DNA of 64,000 nt, from the NCBI GenBank assembly GCA_027676805.1, contig JAQENU010000011.1, positions 1 through 64,000 of the forward strand, read 5' to 3'. The stretch is from Coprobacillaceae bacterium UN01-12pH3A (GTDB lineage Bacteria > Bacillota_I > Bacilli_A > Erysipelotrichales > Coprobacillaceae). The position numbers were made by a program, and so were the translations under genes. The notes beneath the pieces are model-generated. The model saw only the letters and a program-made list of their open reading frames with translations. It was not told where the DNA came from and made no database searches. Of the stretch, positions 53,113 through 62,587 are shown in pieces; the stretch's first letter is position 1; every line of letters starts with the position of its first letter.

Positions 53113-54495
53113 TTAATTTCCAATGCTTTTCCAATAGTGCTGTAAATTATTAATGTCTTTTATCGGATCTGTTTTATCTTTGATTTTTTGCTGTGCCTTA
53201 ATATAAAAAGCCCCACCGCTATAATAATATACTACATCTTCTTTTTCATACCCGCTTAGATCATCAAATCGAATCTGCAAATGTTTCCATTCATATTTAT
53301 CACTGTCTTGTGGATTTTCTTTTGTACTTCCAGTCACGCAGATATAGTAATCTGCCAGATCATCATCTCCATTATAGCCATTCGCATAAATTTTAACGAT
53401 ATCATCTTTCTGATAGCTTTCATCTTTATTATATTCTTTGATATTGACTGCCCCATCTAATTCATTACGCACCGTTTGAATTTTAATCTGATAAGAATTT
53501 GTATATACTGTGCCTTTGAGAATATCCTCCACTGTTTTATCCGCTGTATCTTTTAAAAGTTCCCAATGACCACTGTTTGGGTCTGTTGGTACTGGATTAT
53601 AGCCTGTTTGAATAATATCGGCTTTACAGCGATAATAGTTATCCTCGAAAATAACAATATCTCCTCTTTGATATCCGCTTTTAGTATCAAAATAGGCATC
53701 TATTTTTTTCCAAGTACAAGACTGCTGATCAGGCGGCTGGGTAGTTGAAGAATACTCTACCATACAATACCACCAATACCCATTATAAAATGCCATATCC
53801 CCGCGGCGATATAAATGATTATCTATCCATAATTGAGTATTGTTATAATTGTTCAAGAAGGCAATTTGATCAGCCACAGTTCCAGTAGCTTTTATTGGCT
53901 TTTCATCAACAATGGTCTGTGTCGCTTTTCTTATATAATAAATACGTACGTTTTGATTCGACAGTGCATACGTACCATTTAATCCGTCAAAAGGCAGATA
54001 AGAACTATCTTTATCAGAACGCAATGTCAAATTTGAAAATTTTAATGTATTAAGAACGCCGTATTCCTCTTTTTCATTTTTCACAAAGGAATACTGTATA
54101 TCAAATTGATCACTATTCACAAAATCAGATAAAGTCATTTCTAATCGATTTCCATAATAAAAGGGCGTTGAAAATACTTTATACTCATTCATCACATTTC
54201 CGGCATCATCATTTTGAACCAAAGCTCCATCAACTATATCCAAATAACTCCAATTATCCCCCTCCGGTTTAGTGTGCGTAATGCGAATATCACTCGCATA
54301 TTCGAGTTCCTCATTGACATAACGACTGATCTCATCTAATGCTCGCTTACTGACATCTTCCTGAGTTGAATCTCCAAACAAATCAAAAGAGGAAAGAATG
54401 ATTGATCCGGCAAGTGCCATGACGATCGAAACGATCAATAATACCACTACGATTTCAACTAAAGTAAATCCTTTATGATCTAATTTTCGCTTCAT
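53113..54495 (-). CDS. Minor pilin with four carbohydrate-binding-module-like repeats
   Basis: A 460-residue prepilin. The leader MKRKLDHKG is followed by FTLVEIVVVLLIVSIVMALA, with Glu at +5. After a pilin-like region (about 30-200) come four repeats at about 222-265, 270-315, 354-407 and 411-458. Each reads roughly Tyr-x-Arg/Lys-Gly/Lys-Asp-x-Val, then aromatic pairs, then Trp-Lys/Glu (YRRGDMAFYNGYWWYC; YQRGDIVIFEDNYYRC; YQKDDIVKIY; YEKEDVVYYYSGGAFY). That is the pattern of chitin-binding type 3 (CBM5/12) modules. The protein probably sits at the pilus tip and binds glycans. The module call is by eye; glycan binding is inferred. Confidence 0.82.
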   Translation of the reverse strand: MKRKLDHKGFTLVEIVVVLLIVSIVMALAGSIILSSFDLFGDSTQEDVSKRALDEISRYVNEELEYASDIRITHTKPEGDNWSYLDIVDGALVQNDDAGNVMNEYKVFSTPFYYGNRLEMTLSDFVNSDQFDIQYSFVKNEKEEYGVLNTLKFSNLTLRSDKDSSYLPFDGLNGTYALSNQNVRIYYIRKATQTIVDEKPIKATGTVADQIAFLNNYNNTQLWIDNHLYRRGDMAFYNGYWWYCMVEYSSTTQPPDQQSCTWKKIDAYFDTKSGYQRGDIVIFEDNYYRCKADIIQTGYNPVPTDPNSGHWELLKDTADKTVEDILKGTVYTNSYQIKIQTVRNELDGAVNIKEYNKDESYQKDDIVKIYANGYNGDDDLADYYICVTGSTKENPQDSDKYEWKHLQIRFDDLSGYEKEDVVYYYSGGAFYIKAQQKIKDKTDPIKDINNLQHYWKSIGN

Positions 54496-54514
54496 TCATT
54501 CTCCCCTCCTCATT

Positions 54515-55486
54515 TTATTTAATTTTAGCCCATTTAGTTGGGTTTAAGAATTCTAAGTATAATTCACTTGCGTCCACTTTAAGATAAGCGGCTAAATTAA
54601 TATATGAATCTTTATCCATATTCCCGGAAGGGAATCTTCGATAATACCATGCTTTTTCCTCTTGATTATAGATCAGCGAAGTACGCCACTGATACGTATT
54701 CGCATTACTATAAGATGGTGCTGCATAATAAATGACATATTCTGCCATTTCTTCAGAAGTGATTTCTCCATTTTTAGCCCTGATTTTTGCACATAATGCA
54801 TCAGGATTGGCAATATAGGCATGAATATAATATTGCTTATCACCTAAACGCATATTGGCTTCATGGGAAGTAGCGATCGGCGGCTTATGGTCATTATCAA
54901 AAATAGTGTTGCATCGATCAACGACTTCTTTTTCTAAAGTTGGATAATAGGCATTATCCTGATATTTTAAATAATACACGATATTCAATAAATCGTTACT
55001 ATAAGAACCATAATAATTATCTGTGATTGGATCAACACCTTTATCAGCCAGTAATTGATTATAATAATTTATTCGATCCTTTTGTGTAGCCAGCATTGCC
55101 TGCTGAATCAATAATTCTGTCCATTCTTTAATAACAGAGTCTATGTTACTCTTTTCTTCCACTTCTCCGTAACTGATCTTCTTCAAGCTCAATGTTCCTA
55201 CTGTGTCCACTTCGCTTGAGGCAGTGACCAATGTTGCCTCGACTTCAATTTCTTTTCCATTTGCACGGATCACAATGGCTGTATCATTTTGAACCAACTG
55301 TGTTCCATTATCCTCTTTTCCATTGAGAGCAGACAACTGGTCGTTAACATTTTGCGTATACACCTTTGAATCAATCATCATTTTAGCGACTGTTGTAAAA
55401 CCAGAATAGAGAATAGCCGCTCCAATTGAAATAATGGCTGTCGCAATGACCACTTCAATTAAAGTCATCCCTCTCTTATTTAACAT
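54515..55486 (-). CDS. Minor pilin (PilV/PilJ-like)
   Basis: A 323-residue prepilin with leader MLNKRG and MTLIEVVIATAIISIGAAIL at the start of the mature chain, Glu at +5. I chose the ATG at 55486, with GGTGGTGA upstream. The rest is a large, hydrophilic domain rich in Tyr and Asn that I do not recognise. It overlaps the previous gene by 11 nt. It is probably part of a tip complex with the neighbouring pseudopilins. Confidence 0.82.
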   Translation of the reverse strand: MLNKRGMTLIEVVIATAIISIGAAILYSGFTTVAKMMIDSKVYTQNVNDQLSALNGKEDNGTQLVQNDTAIVIRANGKEIEVEATLVTASSEVDTVGTLSLKKISYGEVEEKSNIDSVIKEWTELLIQQAMLATQKDRINYYNQLLADKGVDPITDNYYGSYSNDLLNIVYYLKYQDNAYYPTLEKEVVDRCNTIFDNDHKPPIATSHEANMRLGDKQYYIHAYIANPDALCAKIRAKNGEITSEEMAEYVIYYAAPSYSNANTYQWRTSLIYNQEEKAWYYRRFPSGNMDKDSYINLAAYLKVDASELYLEFLNPTKWAKIK

Positions 55487-55928
55487 ACTCTTCACCACCA
55501 TAATAATCTAATTTCCAGTTTCCGCCATCATCATAGAGATAAGCAGACATTGAGGCAGTTTGATTATTGTATTTTGTACTTACTCCTACCACCAAATAGG
55601 TAACTGTTTCATCTTCCGGACTTGTTTTAAGAGTAATATATGCCTCTTCCACTGTTCCCATGTTTTCAGGCAAGGTAATATCTAAAATGAGACTGTCATC
55701 CGTTTTTTCCGGTATCAAGGTCTTATCATAATCTCCAGTTTCTAAAGCATAAACAACACTATCTATCGCTGATCGTGCTGATAATTCTGCCTGAGTACGA
55801 CTGGCATTTTTAATGGAGGTATTGTAGTTCTTTTGAACAATCATCAGTCCGGCAGCAATGATGATAGTAATCACCATGATTACGACTATTGCCCAAACTA
55901 ATGCAGAGCCACGTTCATTTTTCTTCAT
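55476..55928 (-). CDS. PilX-like minor pilin
   Basis: A 150-residue protein beginning MKKNERGSALVWAIVVIMVI. It has a type III-like signal with no Glu at +5, as in PilX/GspK-type tip subunits. The soluble part begins at about residue 30. I chose the ATG at 55928 with GGGTGG upstream. It overlaps the PilV-like gene. It should initiate pilus assembly with the other minor pilins. Confidence 0.75.
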   Translation of the reverse strand: MKKNERGSALVWAIVVIMVITIIIAAGLMIVQKNYNTSIKNASRTQAELSARSAIDSVVYALETGDYDKTLIPEKTDDSLILDITLPENMGTVEEAYITLKTSPEDETVTYLVVGVSTKYNNQTASMSAYLYDDGGNWKLDYYGGEEYVK

Positions 55929-55948
55929 TGCTGCCACCCGCTTTCTTT

Positions 55949-56572
55949 TTATATTAAATATAAGATAAATGTTAAAGTGAATTCATATTGTCCCTCGACT
56001 GTCGTGCTTGGAGTAGCCACCATAGTCGTCAGCTGCATCCCTTTGTCAGAATTCATATCCTCAATATAGGAATATACATTTCCCGGTAATCCGCGCACAC
56101 GCTGTGTCACTTCATAGCACGGCATAACTTTAGAAGCAAGCATTTCCTCCACTGTCAGCTCTTCCGTTTTCGTTTCGGTTTTATCTTCTTCCTTTTCTTG
56201 TTCACCAAACGGTTTAATGGGGTCCGTAACCGCAAACTTAATTGATAAATCTAAAGGCAGCAATGCATAGTTCACCGTTTTTTTAGTATAAAGATCATCC
56301 ACATCTTCACTGTTAAAGGTAGTTTTATAAAAACGCTCACTCAATTCAGCATATTTATTAGCTGCATTCACCATATCTTCATCTAAAGTACTATAATCCA
56401 TCTGACTGCTCTCTAAGGTTTGATAAGTTCCTTTAAGTGTATCATACTCACTTTTAAGAAATCTCTGTTTGGTTAATGAAGGCTGGATCAAAAGCAGCCA
56501 TCCGCCAACACAAATCAATAACAACAACAAGATGTATAGAAGCTTTTTTTCTCTATGGGTTAATGTTTTCAT
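55949..56572 (-). CDS. pilO: PilO-like assembly protein
   Basis: A 207-residue protein with a short cytoplasmic N-terminus (MKTLTHREKK), one membrane helix (about 11-28) and an outer coiled-coil plus ferredoxin-like domain, the PilO layout. I chose the ATG at 56572, which lies next to the pilN stop. It links pilM/pilN with the pilin platform in the inner membrane. Confidence 0.82.
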   Translation of the reverse strand: MKTLTHREKKLLYILLLLLICVGGWLLLIQPSLTKQRFLKSEYDTLKGTYQTLESSQMDYSTLDEDMVNAANKYAELSERFYKTTFNSEDVDDLYTKKTVNYALLPLDLSIKFAVTDPIKPFGEQEKEEDKTETKTEELTVEEMLASKVMPCYEVTQRVRGLPGNVYSYIEDMNSDKGMQLTTMVATPSTTVEGQYEFTLTFILYLI

Positions 56573-56573
56573 C

Positions 56574-57179
56574 CTAATTTGCCTCCAATACACAGGTGAT
56601 TTTCATATTATACTTTAATTCTACAGTTTCTTTTTCTGTCGTTACCGTCGTCATTTCATTTCCGGTATATCCTTCATGACTAACAGAATTAAAGTAATGC
56701 AGTGATTTCAATGTTCTGACAACATTTTCACCTTTAGATACATCCGTCGTTTCAATATAAATATCAATAGTTGCCGTTTCATAGTTATACACCAATGTTT
56801 TAATTATACTGTTTGATGAACAAGCCGAATCAATAGCAACTAAAAGATATTTATCTAAAGTCGGGTAACTATCCAAATTCGCTGTTATCTCTTCTAAATT
56901 TTTATTGTTTTTATCAATCTGTATATAGACGTTATATTCCTCTTCACGATTAGTGACTGCCATTTTTGTCTGTAAATCGGTAATATTGTTTTGCATATCC
57001 AAGACATTCTGCTGTTTTTTATGTATATCTAAATTTAAATAAACAAATCCGCCAACAAACACAACAATAATACAAACAATAGGAATAATCCGTTTGATTA
57101 CTGCACGATTTTTACTATAGAAAGATTCTTTATAATTATAGGGGACTAATAAGTCTATATCTTTATTGCTGTTAAACAT
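56574..57179 (-). CDS. pilN: PilN-like assembly protein
   Basis: A 201-residue bitopic protein. The cytoplasmic N-terminus MFNSNKDIDLLVPYNYKESF includes the LLPYNYKE-like motif that in PilN docks onto PilM, followed by a membrane helix (about 30-48) and a coiled-coil plus ferredoxin-like outer part. It lies 1 nt after pilM. Together with pilO it forms the alignment complex. Confidence 0.82.
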   Translation of the reverse strand: MFNSNKDIDLLVPYNYKESFYSKNRAVIKRIIPIVCIIVVFVGGFVYLNLDIHKKQQNVLDMQNNITDLQTKMAVTNREEEYNVYIQIDKNNKNLEEITANLDSYPTLDKYLLVAIDSACSSNSIIKTLVYNYETATIDIYIETTDVSKGENVVRTLKSLHYFNSVSHEGYTGNEMTTVTTEKETVELKYNMKITCVLEAN

Positions 57180-57180
57180 C

Positions 57181-58080
57181 TTATTTCCCCTTCCTTCTAA
57201 CCATTGTACCTAACGGATAGGCATATTGATAATAATCGATCTTCGCTCCATTTACACTGGAAAAACATTGTGAGGGCATCAGATAGTCTACATCGACATC
57301 TAAACTATCCCCGATCGTTTCAAAAGTCATCTCTTCATTTCCAATCGTATCCCCGCATAAATAGACATTTTCGATCTTTTCATCTTTGCCGCCCCCGCGT
57401 CTGAACTGGATCAGCTGAGAAAGACTGTTTGTTAACTCCAAGATAAAAGCCTGACTTCCTTGTTCAGCTAATAGCCTTGATTTATGAGAAAATACATAAT
57501 GTCCTTGATTAAACATATAGCTCGTTAGATCATTGCCATCAATCGTCATAATAATATAAGACTTTTCGTTTAATTCCGGGATTATACTAGTCAATTTGAT
57601 AATAGCGTTTGTCCCTACATCGACACTTTGAAGTTCAATGTTAACACTGTTAAATAAAGTGACATACGTCTCAAGAAACTCTCTTTCTACTCCAACACAT
57701 AGAACTTCCACACCGCTTTGATCTTCTAATTTGCTCCTTAAAATACTGTAGTCATATAAGAACGCCTCTTGTGTATCATTAATATCTCTTAATTCATCCG
57801 CAATTAATTGACGCATCTCTTGTTCTCTTGCTTTAGGCAGGATTGATATTTTCTTTAATATCTTCCCTGTACACAAGACCAGTCTTGCCTTATTTATTCC
57901 TAAGCCTTTTGTCTGTGCCAAAACATGGCGGACACTATCTTCATTTAAAATAGTTCCATCAATAATAACCCCTTCATCAAAAGGATAAACACGGCATTGA
58001 TTTATTTTTAAAGTCTGTCGTTCGTAAGTTCCTTGTACCACCTGAATCCCACGATTCGATAAATACATAATAGTTTCCAT
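57181..58080 (-). CDS. pilM: PilM-like actin-fold assembly protein
   Basis: A 299-residue cytoplasmic protein with the actin-like PilM layout: YLSNRGIQVVQGTYERQ at its N-terminus, a VDVGTNAIIKL phosphate-loop-like stretch (about 154-164) and a C-terminal sugar-kinase-like half. It binds the PilN N-terminus. The order pilM-pilN-pilO is conserved in type IV pilus operons. Its family identity rests mainly on position and fold pattern. Confidence 0.78.
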   Translation of the reverse strand: METIMYLSNRGIQVVQGTYERQTLKINQCRVYPFDEGVIIDGTILNEDSVRHVLAQTKGLGINKARLVLCTGKILKKISILPKAREQEMRQLIADELRDINDTQEAFLYDYSILRSKLEDQSGVEVLCVGVEREFLETYVTLFNSVNIELQSVDVGTNAIIKLTSIIPELNEKSYIIMTIDGNDLTSYMFNQGHYVFSHKSRLLAEQGSQAFILELTNSLSQLIQFRRGGGKDEKIENVYLCGDTIGNEEMTFETIGDSLDVDVDYLMPSQCFSSVNGAKIDYYQYAYPLGTMVRRKGK

Positions 58081-58091
58081 AGATTATCCTC

Positions 58092-59285
58092 CTACAATTT
58101 TCCAGCATTTTGATAGATGGAATAGATTGGCAAAATGACCGCTAAAACAACAACTAAGATAATAAGCGCTAAAACAATGATCATCAAAGGTTCCATGATG
58201 GCGACTAGCTGTGTAGAGGCGACTTCCGCTTCATAATCAAAGTCATCTGCCAATGAAGTCAGAATATCCCCCAGACGTCCACTTTCTTCTCCAACATAGA
58301 TACTGCTTGTCAATTTCGGGTCAAACCCGTCGATTTCACTGATTGAATTAGATAATGATGTCCCGTTTCTGACACTTCGTATGACGTGATCAAATTGACT
58401 TTCTAAATATTTATTGCCAATCGTTGAACGGGTAATCATTAACGCTGTCACAATACCGATCCCACTGCTGTATAATGAACACAATGTTCTTGCAAAACGG
58501 GCTGTATAAATAATACTTAACAGTTTTCCAAACTTCTTAATCTTTAATTTCTTTCGATCCACCCATAAACGCACACTGCTCACCTGCATTAATGAACTTA
58601 AAAGTATCAAAAGAACTAAAAAACCAATTAAAAGATAGAGCCAGTTACTCACAAAGCCTTTTGCCATTCCCATTATAAGTGTCGTAATGAATGGAACATC
58701 TACCCCTTCAAATAAATCAAAGAATTTAGGCAGTACCCCAACAAAAATGACAATCAATATTAAGATGGTGACGATGACCAAAACAATGGGATAAATCATA
58801 GCGCTTTGTACTTTTTTATTCAATCGATGATCTTTTTCGTACTGTTTTGCCATTGTCAAAGCTACTTGTGCCATCTGTCCGCTTGTTTCACCTGAACGGT
58901 ACATCTGAATCATCAAAGACGGAAAAGCTTTCCCTTGCATTTCCATCGCTGAAGATAATGTTTCACCACGCTGCAGCTGAATGTAAATATCATTATAGAT
59001 ATGCTTTAATTTCTCTTTCGTTTCTCTTTTAATCATAATACTAAAAATATTGATCAAACTTAATCCAGATGACAGCATCGTTCCAATATCACGAGAAAAG
59101 GAAGAAAGTTCATTTAGTTTCATTTTATATTCACCGGCACTATCGCTGACTGCTTCTTTGCAGTCAATAAGATAGAGATTATCCTGACGCAGTTTTCTTG
59201 CCAGCTCTTCACGACTTTGAGCTTCCATCTCACCGCTTGTTTTTTTAGAAGCCAAATTTCGCGCTGTATATTTATATGTAGCCAT
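58092..59285 (-). CDS. pilC: Pilus platform protein PilC
   Basis: A 397-residue membrane protein with two homologous GspF domains (about 60-185 and 265-385), each with a helix pair. It begins MATYKYTARNLASKKTSGEM, the typical PilC start, and shows FPSLMIQMYRSGETSGQMAQ, where the GE element is conserved. It is the inner-membrane platform on which PilB and PilT act. GAGGGTGTGG precedes the start. Confidence 0.95.
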   Translation of the reverse strand: MATYKYTARNLASKKTSGEMEAQSREELARKLRQDNLYLIDCKEAVSDSAGEYKMKLNELSSFSRDIGTMLSSGLSLINIFSIMIKRETKEKLKHIYNDIYIQLQRGETLSSAMEMQGKAFPSLMIQMYRSGETSGQMAQVALTMAKQYEKDHRLNKKVQSAMIYPIVLVIVTILILIVIFVGVLPKFFDLFEGVDVPFITTLIMGMAKGFVSNWLYLLIGFLVLLILLSSLMQVSSVRLWVDRKKLKIKKFGKLLSIIYTARFARTLCSLYSSGIGIVTALMITRSTIGNKYLESQFDHVIRSVRNGTSLSNSISEIDGFDPKLTSSIYVGEESGRLGDILTSLADDFDYEAEVASTQLVAIMEPLMIIVLALIILVVVLAVILPIYSIYQNAGKL

Positions 59286-59299
59286 ACCACACCCTCTTC

Positions 59300-60067
59300 C
59301 TATAAATGAAATAGTGATAAATACAAGCGAATCACATCATTTCCATATAATAAAGCCAAATAAATCCCTATGCTAAGATATGGTCCAAAGGCTATATGAT
59401 CTTTTCTTGAATTCTTCTTTGTCATTAATAAATACGTTGCATATACGCCGGCTATAAGAATCCCAATAAACGCCGCTAATAAATTATTTGCCCAGCCTAA
59501 TAAAAATCCACTTGCCGCCATTAACTTAATATCGCCGCCACCAAAACTATCCGGTATCATCAATGTCATTGCCAGCATAATTCCACTCACACTGACCATC
59601 CCAATTACTCGCGTAAGTAAATCTAATTCCGGACAAATAAAATAGTGTAACACTGCCAAAGCAGAAAGAGAGATAACTAATCCATTCGGAATGGTCATCG
59701 TATCAAAATCAATCATCGTAATTGCAAGTAAAATCATAAATACTAAAAATGATAAAGGCGTCATCCAAGATACGCCAAAACGATAAAAACAAAATAACAT
59801 CATCAGCCCGCCAAGACATTCTATTAAAAATGATCGCAAGCCTATTTTTTGTTTGCAGTAACGACATTTTCCTCTTAATAGGATATAACTGATGACCGGT
59901 ATCAGATCATAAGCTTTAATCGGATGCTGACAAGCATCACAGTGGCTTCGATCACTTACAATTGATTTTCCTTGTGGCACTCGGTCAATCACTACATTGA
60001 TAAAACTTGCCACACAACTCCCAACTAAAAACAAATAAACTCCGATAATAACTAACGCTCCGGACAT
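59300..60067 (-). CDS. pilD: Prepilin peptidase/N-methyltransferase PilD
   Basis: A 255-residue aspartic peptidase of the membrane. It has the zinc motif CDACQHPIKAYDLIPV with CRYC further on, and two conserved catalytic Asp: one in MIDFDTMTIPNG and one in SFGGGDIKLMA. It cleaves and methylates the four prepilins encoded in this operon. AGGAGG precedes the start. It is the second gene of the operon, after pilA. Confidence 0.95.
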   Translation of the reverse strand: MSGALVIIGVYLFLVGSCVASFINVVIDRVPQGKSIVSDRSHCDACQHPIKAYDLIPVISYILLRGKCRYCKQKIGLRSFLIECLGGLMMLFCFYRFGVSWMTPLSFLVFMILLAITMIDFDTMTIPNGLVISLSALAVLHYFICPELDLLTRVIGMVSVSGIMLAMTLMIPDSFGGGDIKLMAASGFLLGWANNLLAAFIGILIAGVYATYLLMTKKNSRKDHIAFGPYLSIGIYLALLYGNDVIRLYLSLFHL

Positions 60068-60171
60068 GGTTTCCTCCTACAATGCACTTATTATTTATTA
60101 TAGCATTTTCCACTATAATTTGTATAGTTCGACCTTTGTCAAATCGTGTCAAATTTATCTCATTTATTCTA

Positions 60172-60212
60172 TAAAGAAAAATTATCGAGAATATTTATCC
60201 CCGATAATTATG
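60172..60212 (-). terminator. Partial terminator between pilA and pilD
   Basis: On the minus strand AATTATCG pairs with CGATAATT around a 14-nt loop, followed by TTTTCTTT. A leaky terminator after the major pilin gene would give more PilA than the assembly proteins. Confidence 0.65.
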
Positions 60213-60222
60213 CTTAGATTTG

Positions 60223-60654
60223 TTATGCTCCAGTTTTTGTTTTTTCTACTGTAATTTCCTTATTAGGTTCAATTGTAGCAGTAATTAATTTAGAGTCTCC
60301 GCTTATAAAAGTGATTGTATATTTACCATCGCCAGCTTTCTTAATATCTTTTACCTCAATACTGTCGCCTCCAGTTGCTGTATCTTTAATCTTATCATTA
60401 GCAGTTGTTACAACATCACTATAGTTGGCAAGTGGCGTACCTTTTGCAGTAGCCTTTGCTTCTTCTGCCTGCACAACTAAATAGATTGAACGAGCTTCTG
60501 ATACATAACGTGCATCATTCGCATCTTCAATATATCCTGTTACAACAGGAACTGTGATAGCAGCTAAGATCGCGATAATCACAAGCACAACTACTAATTC
60601 AATTAAAGTAAATCCTTTTTTATTTTTCTTCAATTGTTTAATCTTATTTAACAT
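60223..60654 (-). CDS. pilA: Major type IV pilin
   Basis: A 143-residue prepilin. The leader MLNKIKQLKKNKKG precedes FTLIELVVVLVIIAILAAIT, the classical pilin helix with Glu at +5. The head domain is short, with a DANDARYVSEARSIY helix and a C-terminal beta-rich end. GGAGGAGAT precedes the start. Its first position and the terminator behind it point to the major subunit. An upstream TATACT element (about 60704) could be the promoter; I see no cyclic di-GMP riboswitch. Confidence 0.93.
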   Translation of the reverse strand: MLNKIKQLKKNKKGFTLIELVVVLVIIAILAAITVPVVTGYIEDANDARYVSEARSIYLVVQAEEAKATAKGTPLANYSDVVTTANDKIKDTATGGDSIEVKDIKKAGDGKYTITFISGDSKLITATIEPNKEITVEKTKTGA

Positions 60655-60922
60655 CTTTTATCTCCTCCATACGTTGATTTAACGTCCCTCTATAAATAGT
60701 ATACATAAAACCAATAAAAAAGAAATAGTTTTGACCAAAAATCACAGAAAATTACCTGAAAATGTTGCATTAATCAGCATAATTCTACTAGGATAAATCA
60801 ATATTAAAGATATTTCTTATCTTCGTTTCTAATAAACATATTAAATACTCGAATAACTACTTATTTTGTTATGTTTATAGTATAATCTTATTAACAAAAT
60901 CTCAAGGAGTGTGATCAATAAA

Positions 60923-62077
60923 ATGGATTATAAAAAGATAGATAAATTGATAATGAAATATCTGATTATCATTGTCTTATTGATATTAGCGGTAACCAAT
61001 ATGAACTTTATTATAAAATCAATTAGTTTAGTATTTGCCGCCTTTGCAAATATAATTTTAGCGGCGATGATTGCCTATGTCATCAATATTATTATGAGCC
61101 GGATTGAAAAGCTAATTGTGAAAACAGATCAGCCTTTTCTTATTAAAAGAAAACGAATCTTTGGAGTGGTTCTGTCATTAGTCACAATAGCGTTGATTTT
61201 TTACCTGTTGATTAATCTTATCGTTCCGGAATTTTTAAAGGCAGTGACCGTTCTCATCGAAACCATTCCTACATATGCTGAACAGCTACGAGTATTTTTA
61301 ATTGATGCTTTCGAGAATATGCCGGATATATCTCAGTATCTAAACAATCTTCAACTCAACTGGAAAGGTATTGTGGATAACTTCCTAGCGATTGCCGGGA
61401 ATGGCTTAGGCAGTGTTCTAGGTACAACGTTTAATATTGTGAGTTCCATTATGGGCAGTCTCTTCAATTTGCTGCTGATTATCGTTTTTGCGATTTACTT
61501 ACTAATCGATAAAGATCGCTTTATCCATCTTTACTATCGTCTTACCGCTCTATACTTGAATGATGATCAACGCAAAAAGATCGGCGTTGTATTAAAAGTG
61601 ACACATCAATCCTTCAGCTCCTTTATTGGCGGGCAGTGCATCGAAGCCGCTATTCTCGGTTCCTTATGTGCATTAGGAATGATGATTCTGCAAATGCCTT
61701 ATGCGATTATGATCGGGACACTCGTAGGTACGATTAATATCATTCCGATTATCGGTGCTTACATCGGCGGCGCGATTGGGGTATTTATGGTATTTACCGT
61801 CAGTCCGATGCAGGCTTTAGCCTTTTTGGTTTATCTCATTATCTTACAGCAGTTTGAAAGTAATGTCATTTATCCTCGTGTAGTAGGAAATTCAGTGGGC
61901 TTACCGGGTATTTACGTTTTAGCTTCGGTTATCGTATTTGGTGCTGTTGCCGGAATACCGGGAATGTTTTTAGGAATTCCAACAGTAGCCAGTCTCTACA
62001 AATTATTAAGAATGCATATAATAAAAAAAGAAAATGCACTAAAACAAACAAAGGAAGTAAAAGCGAATACAGAATAA
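60923..62077 (+). CDS. AI-2E family membrane transporter
   Basis: A 384-residue membrane protein with about eight hydrophobic segments and the typical C-terminal motif set: GAIGVFMVF-type helix, then QQFESNVIYPRVVGNSVGLP and FGAVAGIPGMFLGIPT. The family includes TqsA-like exporters and sodium/proton antiporters; the substrate here cannot be predicted. I chose the ATG at 60923 (MDYKKIDK); a GTG 12 nt earlier sits too close to AAGGAG. It is a single gene running toward a shared terminator. Confidence 0.88.
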   Translation: MDYKKIDKLIMKYLIIIVLLILAVTNMNFIIKSISLVFAAFANIILAAMIAYVINIIMSRIEKLIVKTDQPFLIKRKRIFGVVLSLVTIALIFYLLINLIVPEFLKAVTVLIETIPTYAEQLRVFLIDAFENMPDISQYLNNLQLNWKGIVDNFLAIAGNGLGSVLGTTFNIVSSIMGSLFNLLLIIVFAIYLLIDKDRFIHLYYRLTALYLNDDQRKKIGVVLKVTHQSFSSFIGGQCIEAAILGSLCALGMMILQMPYAIMIGTLVGTINIIPIIGAYIGGAIGVFMVFTVSPMQALAFLVYLIILQQFESNVIYPRVVGNSVGLPGIYVLASVIVFGAVAGIPGMFLGIPTVASLYKLLRMHIIKKENALKQTKEVKANTE

Positions 62078-62099
62078 GGGAACACTCGTTCCCTTTTAA
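62074..62099. terminator. Bidirectional terminator between converging genes
   Basis: AAGGGAAC and GTTCCCTT form an 8-bp stem around ACTC, with TTTAAT on the plus side. It lies between the AI-2E gene and the converging DsrE gene. Confidence 0.75.
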
Positions 62100-62441
62100 T
62101 TATGGTTTAATATAGGCAAATCCATCATTTTGCTTAATAACCAGTTCGACTACCCCTGCCGGGACAACTATAATTTGTTCAATCAAATCTTCTTTCATTA
62201 TTTTTTGTGCATTTAAAGCATTCTGGCATGCCGCAATAACCACTCCGTCTTCAAGGAGTTCATGAATTACGGATTCCCATTCGCTTTCTTTTTTCAACTT
62301 TAACACAGCCACACTGTTTGCTAGAATTTCAATTTCAAAAGCAGTTTTGTTTTCTTTACCATAGCTTAGCATATTGCGAACATTGCTAAGACATAGCTGC
62401 CACTTTTCATTTTCATCAACATGATAAATTACTTTCCTCAT
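62100..62441 (-). CDS. DsrE/DsrF family protein
   Basis: A 113-residue protein of the DsrE fold: KVIYHVDENEKWQLCLSNVR at the N-terminus, VIAACQNAL in the middle with Cys at the family's sulfur-carrying position, and VVPAGVVELVIKQNDGFAYI at the end. Such proteins handle reactive sulfur or act as small redox partners. It is divergent from the RclA-like gene, so it may belong to the same stress response, but no shared operator is proven. Confidence 0.85.
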   Translation of the reverse strand: MRKVIYHVDENEKWQLCLSNVRNMLSYGKENKTAFEIEILANSVAVLKLKKESEWESVIHELLEDGVVIAACQNALNAQKIMKEDLIEQIIVVPAGVVELVIKQNDGFAYIKP

Positions 62442-62502
62442 CTTTATCCCTCCAATATTTTTATTATATCACAATTATTCATCAGCATTGCAATTTTAAA
62501 AT

Positions 62503-62556
62503 AAGTCACTTTATTTAATCAAGTTACTTTACAAAATTAATTCATAGTGTTATAGT
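62503..62556 (+). promoter_or_regulatory. Promoter with direct-repeat operator before the RclA-like gene
   Basis: TTTACA (62528-62533) and TATAGT (62551-62556) are 17 nt apart, a strong vegetative promoter. Two direct repeats AAGTCACTTTA (62503-62513) and AAGTTACTTTA (62521-62531), 18 nt apart, overlap the -35 side and are a candidate binding site for an activator or repressor. Confidence 0.65.
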
Positions 62557-62587
62557 GAGAGTGTAATCAAAAGGAGGAAACAAAATT

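Noticed and set aside
60655..60922. Cyclic di-GMP riboswitch before pilA
   Set aside because: Known in other clostridial pilus operons, but I find no conserved riboswitch core here; only an AT-rich region with a TATACT element.
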